The position numbers were made by a program, and so were the translations under genes. The notes beneath the pieces are model-generated. The model was given only the letters and a program-made list of their open reading frames with translations. It was not told the DNA's origin and ran no database searches. A stretch of DNA of 64,000 bases from contig NZ_LT629786.1 of NCBI RefSeq assembly GCF_900105675.1, forward strand, positions 2,728,001 to 2,792,000, in the 5' to 3' direction. Below are positions 9,301-15,455 of this stretch, in pieces. Numbering within the stretch: the first letter of the stretch is position 1; every line of letters begins with the position of its first letter. This stretch comes from Pseudomonas synxantha (lineage in GTDB: Bacteria > Pseudomonadota > Gammaproteobacteria > Pseudomonadales > Pseudomonadaceae).

Positions 9301-10655
9301 TCGGCGTAGGTCAGCGCGGCATGCAGGGTGCCGGACTGCTCATAGGTATCCAGTGTCAGGTCAAATTGCGTGGTGCGGCCTTGACGCTGCACCAGGCTCA
9401 GTTCCAGGCCCGATGCGGTGCTGACCGTGGAAATATCCGCCACCTGAGGCTGGTGGTTGTACATCACCTGGAACAGCGGGGTGTGGCTCAAGCTGCGCTC
9501 GATATTCAGCGCTTCAACCAGCCGTTCGAAGGGCAGATCCTGATGCGCCTGGGCACCGAGGGCCGCTTCCTTGATGGTGGCGAGCAGTTGGTCGACAGGG
9601 GTTTGCCCGTTCAATTCAGTGCGCAGTACCTGGGTGTTGACGAAGAAACCAATCAAACCCTCGACTTCACTGCGGTTACGGTTGGCAATCGGCACGCCGA
9701 CGCGGATATCGCCCTGGCCGGTGTAACGATGCAGCAGCACATTAAAGGCACCCAGCAGCAGCATGAACAGGGTGACGTTGTGTTTTTGCGCGCAACTGCG
9801 CAGTTGCGCAGCCAGCGCCGGATCAATCGCGAAGTTATGCCGCGTGCCCTGGTAGCTGGGCATCGCCGGGCGCGGATGATCGGTGGGCAGCTCCAGTACC
9901 GGATGCTCATTGCCCAGGCGCGCCTGCCAGTATTCCAACTGGCGCGCCTGCTCGCCCGCTTCCAGCCAGCGTCGCTGCCACAGCGCGTAGTCGCTGTACT
10001 GGATCGGCAGCTCGGGCAGTTGCGGCGTTTCGTTGCGCTCATGGGCGTCATAGCAACGAATGAACTCGTCGATCAGCACATTCATCGACCAACCGTCGGA
10101 GACGATGTGGTGCAGCGTCAGCAGCAGCACGTGTTCCTGATCGTCGAGTTTGAGTAATTGCACGCGCAGCAGCGGGCCGTGTTCCAAGTCAAATGGCAAC
10201 AAGGATTGGCGGTTAGCGGCATCGTTGACGGCCTGCTCGCGCTCGGCGGCGGGCAAGGCGCTGACGTCCAGTTGCTCGACCGCAAGCGACGGCTCTATCG
10301 CCACCTGCACCAGACGCTCATCGGCCTGGCGCTGGAACACGGTGCGCAGGGTTTCGTGACGCGCCACCAGGCTGGCGAACGCTTGTTCCATCGCTGTCAG
10401 GTTCAGCGCGCCGATCAAGCGCACCGCGCCGGGCAGATTGTAGGCGCCGCTGGCCGGGTCCAATTGCCACAGAAACCACATGCGCTGCTGTGCGTAGGAC
10501 AGCGCCTGGCGGTCCTGCACCTCTACCCCTGCCGGAATCGGAAACCGGGAAAACTCCACGCCTTCTTTCTGCAAGGCTTGCAGGAACAGCTGGCGTTTTT
10601 CCAGAGGCAGCCCGATAAACCGGCGAGCAAGTTTCAAGGAGTCTTCAGCATTCAT
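360..10655 (-). CDS. Two-module siderophore NRPS with C-terminal interface domain and Fe(II)/2-oxoglutarate hydroxylase (PvdI-like)
   Basis: A giant synthetase of about 3430 residues. Visible order: C1 (HHIVSDGW near residue 190), A1 (YTSGSTGKPKG near 670), T1 (LGGDSI near 1055), epimerase (HHLVVDGVSW near 1240), C2 (HHHILMDGW near 1705), A2 (FTSGSTGRPKG near 2165), T2 (LGGHSL near 2565), a third C-like domain (HHIISDGW near 2765), then a TauD/SyrP-type dioxygenase from about 3085 (HNE, distal HARDPF). A1 pocket residues read about DLWNNALTY(K), close to Ala codes. A2 reads about DGEDHGTVT(K), acidic, suggesting Lys or Orn. A C-like domain directly before a fused hydroxylase is the interface/I-beta-H-Asp layout known from siderophore NRPSs, including pyoverdine GB-1. 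Inferred product segment: D-Ala, then Lys/Orn, then beta-OH-Asp on the next enzyme. MNAEDSLKLARRFIGLP is the usual start of Pseudomonas pyoverdine NRPSs and was preferred over an ATG 11 codons upstream. Substrates are predictions by eye. Confidence 0.93.
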   Translation of the reverse strand: MNAEDSLKLARRFIGLPLEKRQLFLQALQKEGVEFSRFPIPAGVEVQDRQALSYAQQRMWFLWQLDPASGAYNLPGAVRLIGALNLTAMEQAFASLVARHETLRTVFQRQADERLVQVAIEPSLAVEQLDVSALPAAEREQAVNDAANRQSLLPFDLEHGPLLRVQLLKLDDQEHVLLLTLHHIVSDGWSMNVLIDEFIRCYDAHERNETPQLPELPIQYSDYALWQRRWLEAGEQARQLEYWQARLGNEHPVLELPTDHPRPAMPSYQGTRHNFAIDPALAAQLRSCAQKHNVTLFMLLLGAFNVLLHRYTGQGDIRVGVPIANRNRSEVEGLIGFFVNTQVLRTELNGQTPVDQLLATIKEAALGAQAHQDLPFERLVEALNIERSLSHTPLFQVMYNHQPQVADISTVSTASGLELSLVQRQGRTTQFDLTLDTYEQSGTLHAALTYADDLFEPATIERMARHWLRLLQGMVADSRQAIGDLPLLDEDEYQRIVHDWNPRHDSFPQAQCIHQRIAEQARQTPQALAVTFGVCELTYAQLDRQANQLAHLLVKHGVGPEVRVGVAMARSEALLVALLAVLKAGGAYVPLDPDYPAERVAYMLEDSRALLLLTEQAVAQTLPTVPGTQVMLLDDLATLLAPWPAIEPVTVVTADNLAYVIYTSGSTGKPKGVAIAHRNVIALIDWSQRVYSREDVQGVLASTSVCFDLSVWELFVTLAAGGSLIIARNALQLPDLPARDRVRLINTVPSAIAALERTGQIPPSVCIINLAGEPLKQTLVEALYQQPGVEHVYDLYGPSEDTTYSTYTRRTAGGRPNIGRPVSHTASYLLDARLQAVPQGVCAELYLAGAGITRGYLGRAALTAERYVPNPFSTQGERLYRTGDLVRYQDGGVLEYQGRIDHQVKVRGFRIELGEIEAQLLRQPGIRELAVLAQDSPVGQQLVAYLVPAEASLQGDAKAQDALRETLKAALKQVLPAYMVPNHLLFLERLPLTPNGKLDRKALPAIDSSPSARLHVGPQSDTEKALAAIWQTVLGVERVGLDDNFFELGGDSIVSMQVVSRARQADINLSPKDVFQHQTLRSLAQVASLRLHTTIDQGAAQGRAILSPVQHWFFAQDIPQRQHWNQSLLLIPREPIVAAFLDAALQQLVNHHDGLRLRYQANAEGWQQHYSEPVGESVLWQRQVDSHEALAELCDEAQRSLNLQDGPLLRALLVQMPDHSQRLLLVIHHLVVDGVSWRILLDDLQQLYAGLREGAAPALAGKTTAYQAWTARLQDAVPRFLPQLEGWQAQLGQASTADLPCDNPQGALHQYLEEKVSCTLDAETTRQLLTLAPAAYRTQVNDLLLTALARVVCRWSGQASTLIQLEGHGREDLFDGVDLTRTVGWFTSLFPVNLTPAHALSDSIKTLKEQLHAVPDKGVGYGVLRYLAPPSVVATLAALPQPRITFNYLGQFDRQFDEGALFVPSTEGNGRAQDPLAPLANWLTVEGQVYGGELSLQWGFSREMFSCATIQQLADDYAGELKAVIAHCCGLEAGQATPSDFPLAGISQSQLDALAQIGAEAEDLYPLSPMQQGMLFHSLYEQDAGDYINQMRVNVQGLDVARFRAAWQATVDAQDILRTGFIWPGDWPQAQQMVHRQVQLPFSVLDWRYHEAVPATLDALAQAQSQQPFDLARPPLLRLVLVQLTDSDWHLIYTHHHILMDGWSNSQLLGEVLQRYSGQNPPAAVGRYRDYIAWLQEQDSAASEAFWKAQLLPLEQPTRLAQAQVPALSGPAYGEHYCVVDATQTRRLHEFARQQKVTLNTLVQAAWLLLLQRYSAQATVAFGATVAGRPAHLPGVEQQIGLFINTLPVVATPQAEQSLGSWLQSVQALNLSLREHEHAPLYEIQRWAGRGGEALFDTILVFENYPVSEVLQRGAPDGLHFEALHTHEQTSYPLTLTVNLGDTLTLHYSYAHGHFSTAAVQRLGTHLSNLLQHMLDAAELPLAELSLLDAQEHQSLVHDWSSATLDYPSEQRVHQLFEAQVAQQPSAPALLFEDRQLSYAELNARANRLARHLVRLGVGPDVLVGIAVERGLDMIIGLLAVLKAGGAYVPLDPEYPQDRLLCMIEDSGTRLMLTQSNLRERLAIPAYVDHLCLDQDQAWVDLDASNLSNRAHAQNLAYVMFTSGSTGRPKGVGINQLSLTRHAYVALDFFNLKGDDRILQFSTFNFDGFVEQLYPALICGASVVLRGTEIWDTETFYRELIKHQISVVDLTTAYWNLLAKDFATAGPRDYGRLKQVHAGGEAMPPEGLAAWAEAGLGHVKLLNTYGPTEATVTVTALNCTDYVTGARPTPLTMPIGKVLAGRSIYLLDDSGAPAPIGVVGELVIGGELLARGYFNRPDLTAERFMPDPFSQNGGRLYRTGDLARYNASGVIEYVGRIDHQVKIRGFRIELGEIEARLLEQEQVRDAIVLAQPAAVGLQLVAYVVPHATALSQAELRQSIKAALAAVLPDYMVPGLLMFLDVLPLSPNGKLDRKALPKPDASQQQNHYVAPRTALEIQVAGVWQSVLELEQVGLDDHFFELGGHSLLATQVVARLKALLSCSLSLRDLFGAPRLADFVAIVAARSGRDESQVQIPLVAQGDKSSVILSLAQRRLWVVEQLSDASGAYGMPLAVRLRGELSLPLLIDSLAQVVARHETLRTAYVSDEEGDPLAIIAAHADVDLPMVDLSSLDPAEQERRIAVAVEANTRQPISLLQAPLLRGQVLKLGPTEHVLLYSTHHIISDGWSMAVLVNELVGIYARAKAGVLEPLPPLPIQYSDYALWQQQLQETGVLAAQARYWEQALAGHSGVLQLPTDKVRPQAPTYEGRDLAFTLPTALHDGLKALSAKAGVTLYSTMLAAFQVMLHRLSGCDDVLVGADVAGRQQPELEGLIGFFVNILPLRSSFAAQQPFNTFLANTQGTALDAFEHQDLPFDMIVEASSRPRQRGFNPLVQVLFVMNNLPVQGGQIDGIDVQVLPTRGGYSKFDMALFIDEDAGHLHGTWQYASDLFEQQRIESFVNAWTGILEQIVCDPNIRLGDITMPTNTLEQPITPVPPAIKADKLGKFLKKSQSRTDKPAGALVRETLLVPEQDFPLLMEPTDPGLDLVAWIKENRALVEAKLARHAGILFRGFALRDIHDFEAFAEAVQPGLYGQYGDLPKKEGGKNTYRSTPYPEKKMILFHNESSHQDRWPRKQLFFCEQPSPVGGATPVVDCRQMYLKLPVAIRERFEDKGLLYVRTFADKLDVSWQHFFKTDVRADVEARCRAAGIEWTWLDNDELQIRTPCPAIIRHPVTGEKTFFNQVQLHHIFCLDPDVREDLLALFGEQRMPRHVYYGDGSPIEDEVMALVGELYEACAVRFDWQKGDVILLDNMLAAHARDPFEGPRKIVVAMGEMIERSALQAAHSETAKEEAGA

Positions 10656-10710
10656 TTCTTCGAATCCGGGGCAATAGGCGGGAAGCACAAAGGCACGTCG
10701 TCCCTATAAA

Positions 10711-10735
10711 ACGAACCGGAAGGGGAAAAATTAGC
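10711..10735 (-). promoter_or_regulatory. Candidate PvdS (iron-starvation sigma) promoter
   Basis: On the minus strand TAAT(T) at 10733-10729 is followed, after 16 bases counted from TAAT, by CGT at 10713-10711. The known PvdS/IS box is TAAAT, 16-17 bases, CGT. One A is missing from the -35-like element, so the match is imperfect. It lies about 55 bases before the preferred NRPS start, a reasonable leader length, and supports the shorter start codon. Confidence 0.45.
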
Positions 10736-10814
10736 GCGGGGATGGGTGGCGTCGAGCGAGCTGTCAACAAGGGTTACATCAATTCCAGGCAAGGCACGCG
10801 AAGCCAAGCTAGCA

Positions 10815-10844
10815 TTGACGAACACCACTTTTTGCAACTACATT
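10815..10844 (+). promoter_or_regulatory. Candidate sigma-70 promoter of hicAB
   Basis: TTGACG at 10815-10820 and TACATT at 10839-10844 with an 18-base spacer, followed 14 bases later by an AGGGAG ribosome-binding site in front of the hicA GTG start. The match is by eye. Confidence 0.4.
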
Positions 10845-10865
10845 TAGTTACACGCAGGGAGCGCC

Positions 10866-11117
10866 GTGTCCAAAAATGAAAAGCTGCTCGCCAAACTGCT
10901 CAATGAGCACATGGCATTTACCTGGCCCGAGCTCGTCACACTGTTACGACGGCTCGGATACACACAGATTGAAGGGGCCGGAAGCCGGGTCAAATTCGAC
11001 ATCGGCGACCCCAGTGCAATGATCACGTTGCACAGGCCTCACCCCGGCAACGAACTGAAGCACTACATTCGTCGCCAGATCATCGAACAATTGAAATCAG
11101 GAGAACTGATTCAGTGA
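10866..11117 (+). CDS. hicA: HicA-family mRNA interferase toxin
   Basis: An 83-residue protein with the small HicA dsRNA-binding-like fold: LLRRLGYTQIEGAGSRVKF, then ITLHRPHPGNELKHYIRRQIIEQL. HicA toxins are ribosome-independent RNases neutralised by HicB. The His often found after GS in HicA is Arg here (GSR), as in the common GSRVKF subgroup, so activity is not certain. It starts at GTG, preceded by AGGGAG. Its stop overlaps the GTG of the antitoxin gene (GTGA), giving coupled translation in the toxin-first order usual for hicAB. It sits in the gap upstream of the NRPS, divergent from it, and is probably an independent accessory module. Confidence 0.85.
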   Translation: MSKNEKLLAKLLNEHMAFTWPELVTLLRRLGYTQIEGAGSRVKFDIGDPSAMITLHRPHPGNELKHYIRRQIIEQLKSGELIQ

Positions 11118-11479
11118 ACAACCAACTGAAACACAATGGCTATATCGGCTCTATCGAAGCCAGCCTTGAAGACAACTGCCTGTTTGGCAAGGTCCTGTTC
11201 ATCAAGGCATTAGTGAGCTACGAAGGTAAAACCGTCGCAGAACTGGAAGCCGCCTTCCGTGAAGCGGTGGACGATTACCTCGCGACCTGCCATGCCCTCG
11301 GGCAAACGCCGGAGAAACCTTGCAAAGGTTCATTCAACGTGCGCGTCGGGCATGACCTGCACTTGGCAGCAGCCCTGGCAGCAACCCGTAAGAAAGTGAC
11401 GTTGAATGATCTGACGCGCCAAGCGTTGAGCGAGTTTCTACAACATCACTATCCAGAGCCATGCCCGGCGATAGGCTGA
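11114..11479 (+). CDS. hicB: HicB-family antitoxin with ribbon-helix-helix C-terminus
   Basis: A 121-residue antitoxin. The N-terminal half is the degraded RNase-H-like HicB fold (YIGSIEASLEDNCLFGKVL, then VAELEAAFREAVDDYLATC). The C-terminal 45 residues (GSFNVRVGHDLHLAAALAA, then LNDLTRQALSEFL) form a ribbon-helix-helix DNA-binding domain, so it should bind both HicA and the hicAB promoter. It uses a GTG start inside the end of hicA. Its stop lies directly before the converging MFS gene, with no spacer. Confidence 0.85.
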   Translation: MNNQLKHNGYIGSIEASLEDNCLFGKVLFIKALVSYEGKTVAELEAAFREAVDDYLATCHALGQTPEKPCKGSFNVRVGHDLHLAAALAATRKKVTLNDLTRQALSEFLQHHYPEPCPAIG

Positions 11480-12652
11480 CTAGCCCAACCGTCGGTAACC
11501 CAACACCGCCGAGCCCAACACCACTGCCCCCGCCGCCAACGCCACCCAGAATCCGCTGGCGGCTCCAAAATGATCGATCATCCAACCGGAGCTGGCGGCA
11601 CCGATGGCCACGCCGATGCTCAGGCCGGTGATCAGCCAGGTCATGCCTTCGGTGAGGCGGCTGGGCGGGACGATCTGCTCGACCATGGCCATGGACACGA
11701 TCAAGGTGGGCGCGAAGAACAGGCCGGAGATAAAAATCGCGGCGGCCAGGCCCGGAATATTGCTCACCAGCAACAAGGGCAAGGTGGTCAGCGCCGTGGC
11801 CACGCCGCAGTACAGGAACTGCCGGGGCAACGGTGCCTTGAGTTTGAGGGCGCCAAAGGCCAGCCCGGCCAGGCACGAACCGATGGCGTACACCGACAGC
11901 ACGATACTCGCCGCCGCCGGCTGGCCTTGATGCTGGGCGAACGCCACGCTGACCACATCCACCACGCCGACGATCACGCCCATGGCCAGAAGCAGGATCA
12001 TCAGGATCAGCACCGAGGGCGAAGCGATCAGCCAGCGACCGTGCGCATCGTGGTGTGCGTGGACCGGTGGCTCGGTTTGCCGCTGCAATACAAAGGTGGT
12101 CACACCTATGGCCAGCAATACTGCCGCCACCAAGGGGCCGGCTTCAGGAAACAGCACTACGCTCAGGCCAACGGAAATGGGCGGGCCAATGATGAAGCAC
12201 ACCTCATCGAGCACCGACTCCAGGGCAAATGCGGTCTGCAGCCTGGGCTTGCCGCGGTACAGCTCGGTCCAGCGTGCCCGCACCATGGCGGACATGTTCG
12301 GCATGCAACCGGCCAGCGCGGCAAACAGGAACAGCGTCCAATTCGGCGCCTGCAAGCGCGTACACAGCAGCACCATCAACAACGCCCCGCCGCCGATCAA
12401 AGCGGCAATCGGCAATACCTTGCCCTGGCCGTAGCGGTCCACCCAACGTGAAACTTGCGGCGCGCAGAACGCCGTAGCCAGGGCAAAGACCGCCGCCACC
12501 GAACCGGCCAGGCCATAGCCGCCATGTACCTGGGACAACATGGTGATCAGGCCGATGCCGGTCATCGATATCGGCATGCGCGCCAGCATGCCGGCGAGCA
12601 CAAAGGCTCGGGCACCGGGGACCTGGAATAATTCGGCGTAAGGGTTTGCCAT
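11480..12652 (-). CDS. MFS transporter, 12-TM drug-efflux type
   Basis: About 390 residues, almost entirely hydrophobic membrane helices, with the MFS loop 2-3 signature VSRWVDRYGQGKVLP. Proton-driven export of small molecules is the family expectation, and no substrate can be read from the sequence. The start MANPYAELFQVPGARAF was preferred over upstream in-frame codons because an AGGTCAAGCAGG ribosome-binding region precedes it and because the longer version would cover the operators. It is divergent from a TetR repressor and separated from it by two matching dyads, so it is very probably the repressor target. Confidence 0.85.
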   Translation of the reverse strand: MANPYAELFQVPGARAFVLAGMLARMPISMTGIGLITMLSQVHGGYGLAGSVAAVFALATAFCAPQVSRWVDRYGQGKVLPIAALIGGGALLMVLLCTRLQAPNWTLFLFAALAGCMPNMSAMVRARWTELYRGKPRLQTAFALESVLDEVCFIIGPPISVGLSVVLFPEAGPLVAAVLLAIGVTTFVLQRQTEPPVHAHHDAHGRWLIASPSVLILMILLLAMGVIVGVVDVVSVAFAQHQGQPAAASIVLSVYAIGSCLAGLAFGALKLKAPLPRQFLYCGVATALTTLPLLLVSNIPGLAAAIFISGLFFAPTLIVSMAMVEQIVPPSRLTEGMTWLITGLSIGVAIGAASSGWMIDHFGAASGFWVALAAGAVVLGSAVLGYRRLG

Positions 12653-12711
12653 CCTGCTTGACCTCTTGCTTGAAGCCCCGGGCTTGCTATCTGAAGCGAT
12701 CAGGGCAAAAT

Positions 12712-12759
12712 ACATACGGTGCGTATGTGGCAGATCATGCTTTGCATACGCAGCGTATG
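12712..12759. promoter_or_regulatory. Two palindromic TetR operators between MFS and tetR
   Basis: ACATACGGTGCGTATGT at 12712-12728 is a perfect dyad with 7-bp arms around a 3-bp centre. CATACGCAGCGTATG at 12745-12759 repeats the same half-site CATACG/CGTATG with the same spacing. The centres are 32 bp apart, about three helical turns, so two repressor dimers could sit on the same face. Both lie between the divergent start codons at 12652 and 12784. Confidence 0.8.
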
Positions 12760-12783
12760 TCAATCACCCAGCGAGAGACTTCC

Positions 12784-13371
12784 ATGAGCCGAGCCCGTGC
12801 CGAAATGATCGAAGCCACCCGCGCCCGCCTTATAGCCAGCGCGCGCCGAGCCTTCGCCACCCAAGGCTATGCCAATACTTCGATGGATGGCTTCACCGCC
12901 CAAGCCGGGCTGACACGCGGTGCGTTGTACCATCACTTTGGTGACAAAAAAGGCTTGCTGGCGGCCGTAGTCGCCCAGCTCGACAGCGAGATGGACGAGC
13001 GCTTGCAGCGCATCTCGGAGCAGGCCGCAGAACCCTGGAGCGGTTTTTGCGAACGCTGCCGAGCCTATCTGCGCATGGCCCAGGACCCTGAAATCCAGCG
13101 CATCGTGTTGCAGGATGCGCCGGCGGTGCTGGGCAATACCGGCCCCCAACAACATTGCGTTGAATCATTGCGCCAATTGCTGGAGGCATTGATGCAGGCC
13201 GGGTTGATTCCTAAGGCCCCCAGCCAGGCACTGGCGCAGATGATCAACGGCAGCCTGGTCAATACCGCGTTGTGGATTGCCCGGGATGACCACCCGGGCA
13301 TGCGGCTGGAAGAAGCCTTGCAGAGCCTGGAGCTACTCTTGCGCGGGCTGAGCCTCAAACCAAGCGCTTGA
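12784..13371 (+). CDS. TetR/AcrR-family transcriptional repressor
   Basis: A 195-residue regulator. The N-terminal HTH reads ARRAFATQGYANTSMDGFTA followed by GLTRGALYHHFGDKKGL, the standard TetR core. The C-terminal ligand domain (from about residue 60) has a long helix near PAVLGNTGPQQHCVESLRQL. The start ATG at 12784 follows GAGAGACTTCC and places the operators upstream rather than inside the gene. It probably represses itself and the divergent MFS pump, responding to the pump substrate. Its 3' end overlaps the end of the converging MATE gene by 17 bp. Confidence 0.9.
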   Translation: MSRARAEMIEATRARLIASARRAFATQGYANTSMDGFTAQAGLTRGALYHHFGDKKGLLAAVVAQLDSEMDERLQRISEQAAEPWSGFCERCRAYLRMAQDPEIQRIVLQDAPAVLGNTGPQQHCVESLRQLLEALMQAGLIPKAPSQALAQMINGSLVNTALWIARDDHPGMRLEEALQSLELLLRGLSLKPSA

Positions 13372-14710
13372 TCTGCTTATGCCGCCACACCAGCCGGTAG
13401 TACAGAGTCTGCAGCACCAGCATCGCCAGGTAGGTCACCGGGAAGGCCATCCACACCCCTTCCAGCCCGAAGTGGGCGTTGAACAGGTAAGCCATCGGCA
13501 GTTCCACGCAGAGCACGCAAAATATCGAGATCGCCACCGGCATCAGCACCACGCCACTGGCGCGCATGATGCCGCCGATCACCGCCTGGAACCCGAACAC
13601 CAGGATGCTCCAGAGCATGATGTGCAGCAGGTGTTCGGCCCTGACCCGCGCGCTGTCGTCGGTGATGAACAGCCCCAGCAGCCAGTGCGACAAAGCGTAG
13701 CCGAGCACGATCAGGGCACCGGTCAGGCACAGGTTGATCACCAACCCGGTGCGCAGGATCGGCCCGATGCGCTCCAGGCGCCCGGCGCCAATCGCCTGGG
13801 CACCGAGGATCGACGCAGTGATCGCGATCGACAGCGCCGGGAACTGCACATAGTTGACGATCTGCGTCACCGCGCCATAGGCCGCCGTGGCCTGGGAGCC
13901 GTGGCCGTTGACCAGGGCCAGGATGACCAATTCCGACAACGACAACACCACCATCTGCAAGCCCGTCGGCAGGCCGATGCGCAGGACCTTGCCGAGGATC
14001 ACGCGGTCCAGGCGCAAGGCCGCGAGCAATTCACGATCCGGCGCCATCACATGGTTTTTATGCCGCAGGCGCAGGACCAGGAACAGCATCGCCAAGGCAT
14101 TACCCACCAACCCTGCGTACACCGCACTCTGGATGCCCATGGGCGGCAGGCCGATCCAGCCACGAATCAGCGCCGGGGTCAGCACCAAGCCCACCAAGGT
14201 CGAGACCATCAACGCCAGCAGCGGCGAAATCGTGTCGCTCACCCCGCGCAGCAATTGGGTATAGAGGATGAAGACCAGCAACAATGGCATGATCAACATC
14301 ATCATCTGGGCGTAACCCACCGCATCGTCGAGCACATCCAGCGGCGTACCCAATGCCTGCAAGGCCGGACGCGCAAACAGGCTGCCCAGTACCGCAGCGA
14401 TCAGGCCCACCAGCGCGCCCAACGTGAGGGTGGCGCCGGTAATCACTTTGACCAGTCCCGTCTCCTGGGCGCCCCACGCCTGGCCGATCAATACCGAAGC
14501 GCCCGCCCCCAGGCCGATCACCAGGGCGATAAAGAAAAACACGATGGGGAACATGCCCGATACCGCCGCCAGCGCCTGGGTGCCGAGCATTTGCCCGACA
14601 TAGATGCCGTTGAGGGTGCCGGAAAAGCTCTGCAGAAAATTGGACAGCACCATGGGTGCCAGAAAGATCAGGTAGATCTGCCACAACGGCCGTTGCTGGG
14701 TAACTTCCAT
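13355..14710 (-). CDS. MATE-family cation-coupled multidrug efflux protein
   Basis: About 451 residues with 12 hydrophobic segments in two homologous halves, the pattern of MATE antiporters. The first half has SNFLQSFSGTLNGIYVGQ and GLGAGASVLIGQAWGAQ. The second half has GLPTGLQMVVLSLSELVIL and ILGAQAIGAGRLERIG. MATE pumps export organic cations and drugs using Na+ or H+. The start MEVTQQRPLWQIYLIF was chosen because membrane helix 1 follows directly, while upstream codons encode Arg-rich, non-conserved sequence overlapping the next gene region. It may be read together with the DUF2239 gene 22 bp upstream. Confidence 0.88.
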   Translation of the reverse strand: MEVTQQRPLWQIYLIFLAPMVLSNFLQSFSGTLNGIYVGQMLGTQALAAVSGMFPIVFFFIALVIGLGAGASVLIGQAWGAQETGLVKVITGATLTLGALVGLIAAVLGSLFARPALQALGTPLDVLDDAVGYAQMMMLIMPLLLVFILYTQLLRGVSDTISPLLALMVSTLVGLVLTPALIRGWIGLPPMGIQSAVYAGLVGNALAMLFLVLRLRHKNHVMAPDRELLAALRLDRVILGKVLRIGLPTGLQMVVLSLSELVILALVNGHGSQATAAYGAVTQIVNYVQFPALSIAITASILGAQAIGAGRLERIGPILRTGLVINLCLTGALIVLGYALSHWLLGLFITDDSARVRAEHLLHIMLWSILVFGFQAVIGGIMRASGVVLMPVAISIFCVLCVELPMAYLFNAHFGLEGVWMAFPVTYLAMLVLQTLYYRLVWRHKQIKRLV

Positions 14711-14732
14711 GCTGGTTCGAGTCCCGGAGTGA

Positions 14733-15305
14733 TTAGGCTGGGAAGGCATTGCGCGACAGCCAGCCCAGGTACGTCTGCACGTCCACCGGCCAGCGCGCGA
14801 TGCTGTGCGAGAAGCCGGCCCTGTCCTGGGCAAACAGCGCGCGCGAGGCGTCTTCAAAGCCCGGCAGGTTGCCGCCAATGGCGCTCATGAAGCGATAGCT
14901 GGCCTCCTTGGCCTGGCGCAGTTGATCAACACTGGCGTGGGCCGTGCGCGCTTCATCCACCAACCGACGCAGCGCAGCCGACGCACCGCCGCGCTGCTGG
15001 CCGAGCCACTCCCAATGACGTGGCAGCAAGGTGACTTCGCGGGCGATCACACCTAATTTCGGTCGGCCCACCGAGGGCATGGCAGGTGGCTCGTCTTCGC
15101 TTTCGACCGGGGCCGGAGGCTGCGGCGCGTAGCCTGCTGGCCACGGATAATCGACCTGCGTGCCCGTGGTGTCATCGAAGACCAGGAAGCTACCAGCGGG
15201 CAACGCCTGAGTGGACAGGGCCTCGGCCACATCGGCATAGGTGCCGGCGGCGATGCGTTGATGCCCTGCGAAAGCGGTGCATAGGGAAAGGTTTTGCGTA
15301 GGCAT
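14733..15305 (-). CDS. DUF2239 family protein
   Basis: A 190-residue cytoplasmic protein of the DUF2239 family: an N-terminal beta-rich part (TAFAGHQRIAAGTYADVAEAL, FLVFDDTTGTQVDYPWP), a Pro-rich linker near residues 65-78, the conserved RPKLGVIAREVTLLPRHWEWL block, and a helical tail. The function is unknown. The family typically has the block about a protein cleaving or handling its own helical tail unassigned, so no activity is claimed. Two ACCCGGGT palindromes lie just before the start, implying a dedicated regulator not encoded in this window. The MATE gene follows 22 bp downstream on the same strand. Confidence 0.75.
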   Translation of the reverse strand: MPTQNLSLCTAFAGHQRIAAGTYADVAEALSTQALPAGSFLVFDDTTGTQVDYPWPAGYAPQPPAPVESEDEPPAMPSVGRPKLGVIAREVTLLPRHWEWLGQQRGGASAALRRLVDEARTAHASVDQLRQAKEASYRFMSAIGGNLPGFEDASRALFAQDRAGFSHSIARWPVDVQTYLGWLSRNAFPA

Positions 15306-15313
15306 GAATTATT

Positions 15314-15341
15314 ACCCGGGTGTTATTTGTTTTACCCGGGT
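15314..15341. promoter_or_regulatory. Two ACCCGGGT palindromes upstream of the DUF2239 gene
   Basis: TTACCCGGGT occurs at 15312-15321 and again at 15332-15341. The 8-bp palindromes start exactly 20 bp apart, about two helical turns, in an AT-rich stretch immediately 5' of the start codon at 15305. This looks like a tandem operator overlapping the promoter. The cognate regulator is not recognisable here. Confidence 0.55.
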
Positions 15342-15363
15342 TATATTAGACTGAATTGGCCGA

Positions 15364-15430
15364 CTTGCAAGAATCTTTTGCAAGCGCTACCTCTTGACTG
15401 ACCGGCTTCAGGGCAAGCCCCCTCCTGCAG
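15364..15430. repeat. Short hairpin and degenerate single REP between DUF2239 and nadE
   Basis: CTTGCAA at 15364-15370 pairs with TTGCAAG at 15378-15384. Beyond it, 15405-15430 carries a REP-like core (GGGCAAGCCCCCTCCTGCAG) related to the other REPs in the window. It is downstream of nadE on the minus strand and may serve as its transcript end, although no T-run is present. Confidence 0.4.
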
Positions 15431-15455
15431 ATCCAGGCTGCGTAGACATCTTTGC

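Noticed and set aside
360..10655. Assignment to a corrugatin/ornicorrugatin-type lipopeptide instead of pyoverdine
   Set aside because: Those clusters also use OH-Asp, but the MNAEDSLKLARRFIGLP start and PvdS-like promoter favour pyoverdine. Not excluded, since the rest of the cluster is outside the window.
13379..14890. Plus-strand frame of about 500 codons opposite the MATE gene
   Set aside because: Composition dominated by His, Gln and Arg, with no membrane helices. It is the complement of a clear MATE transporter.
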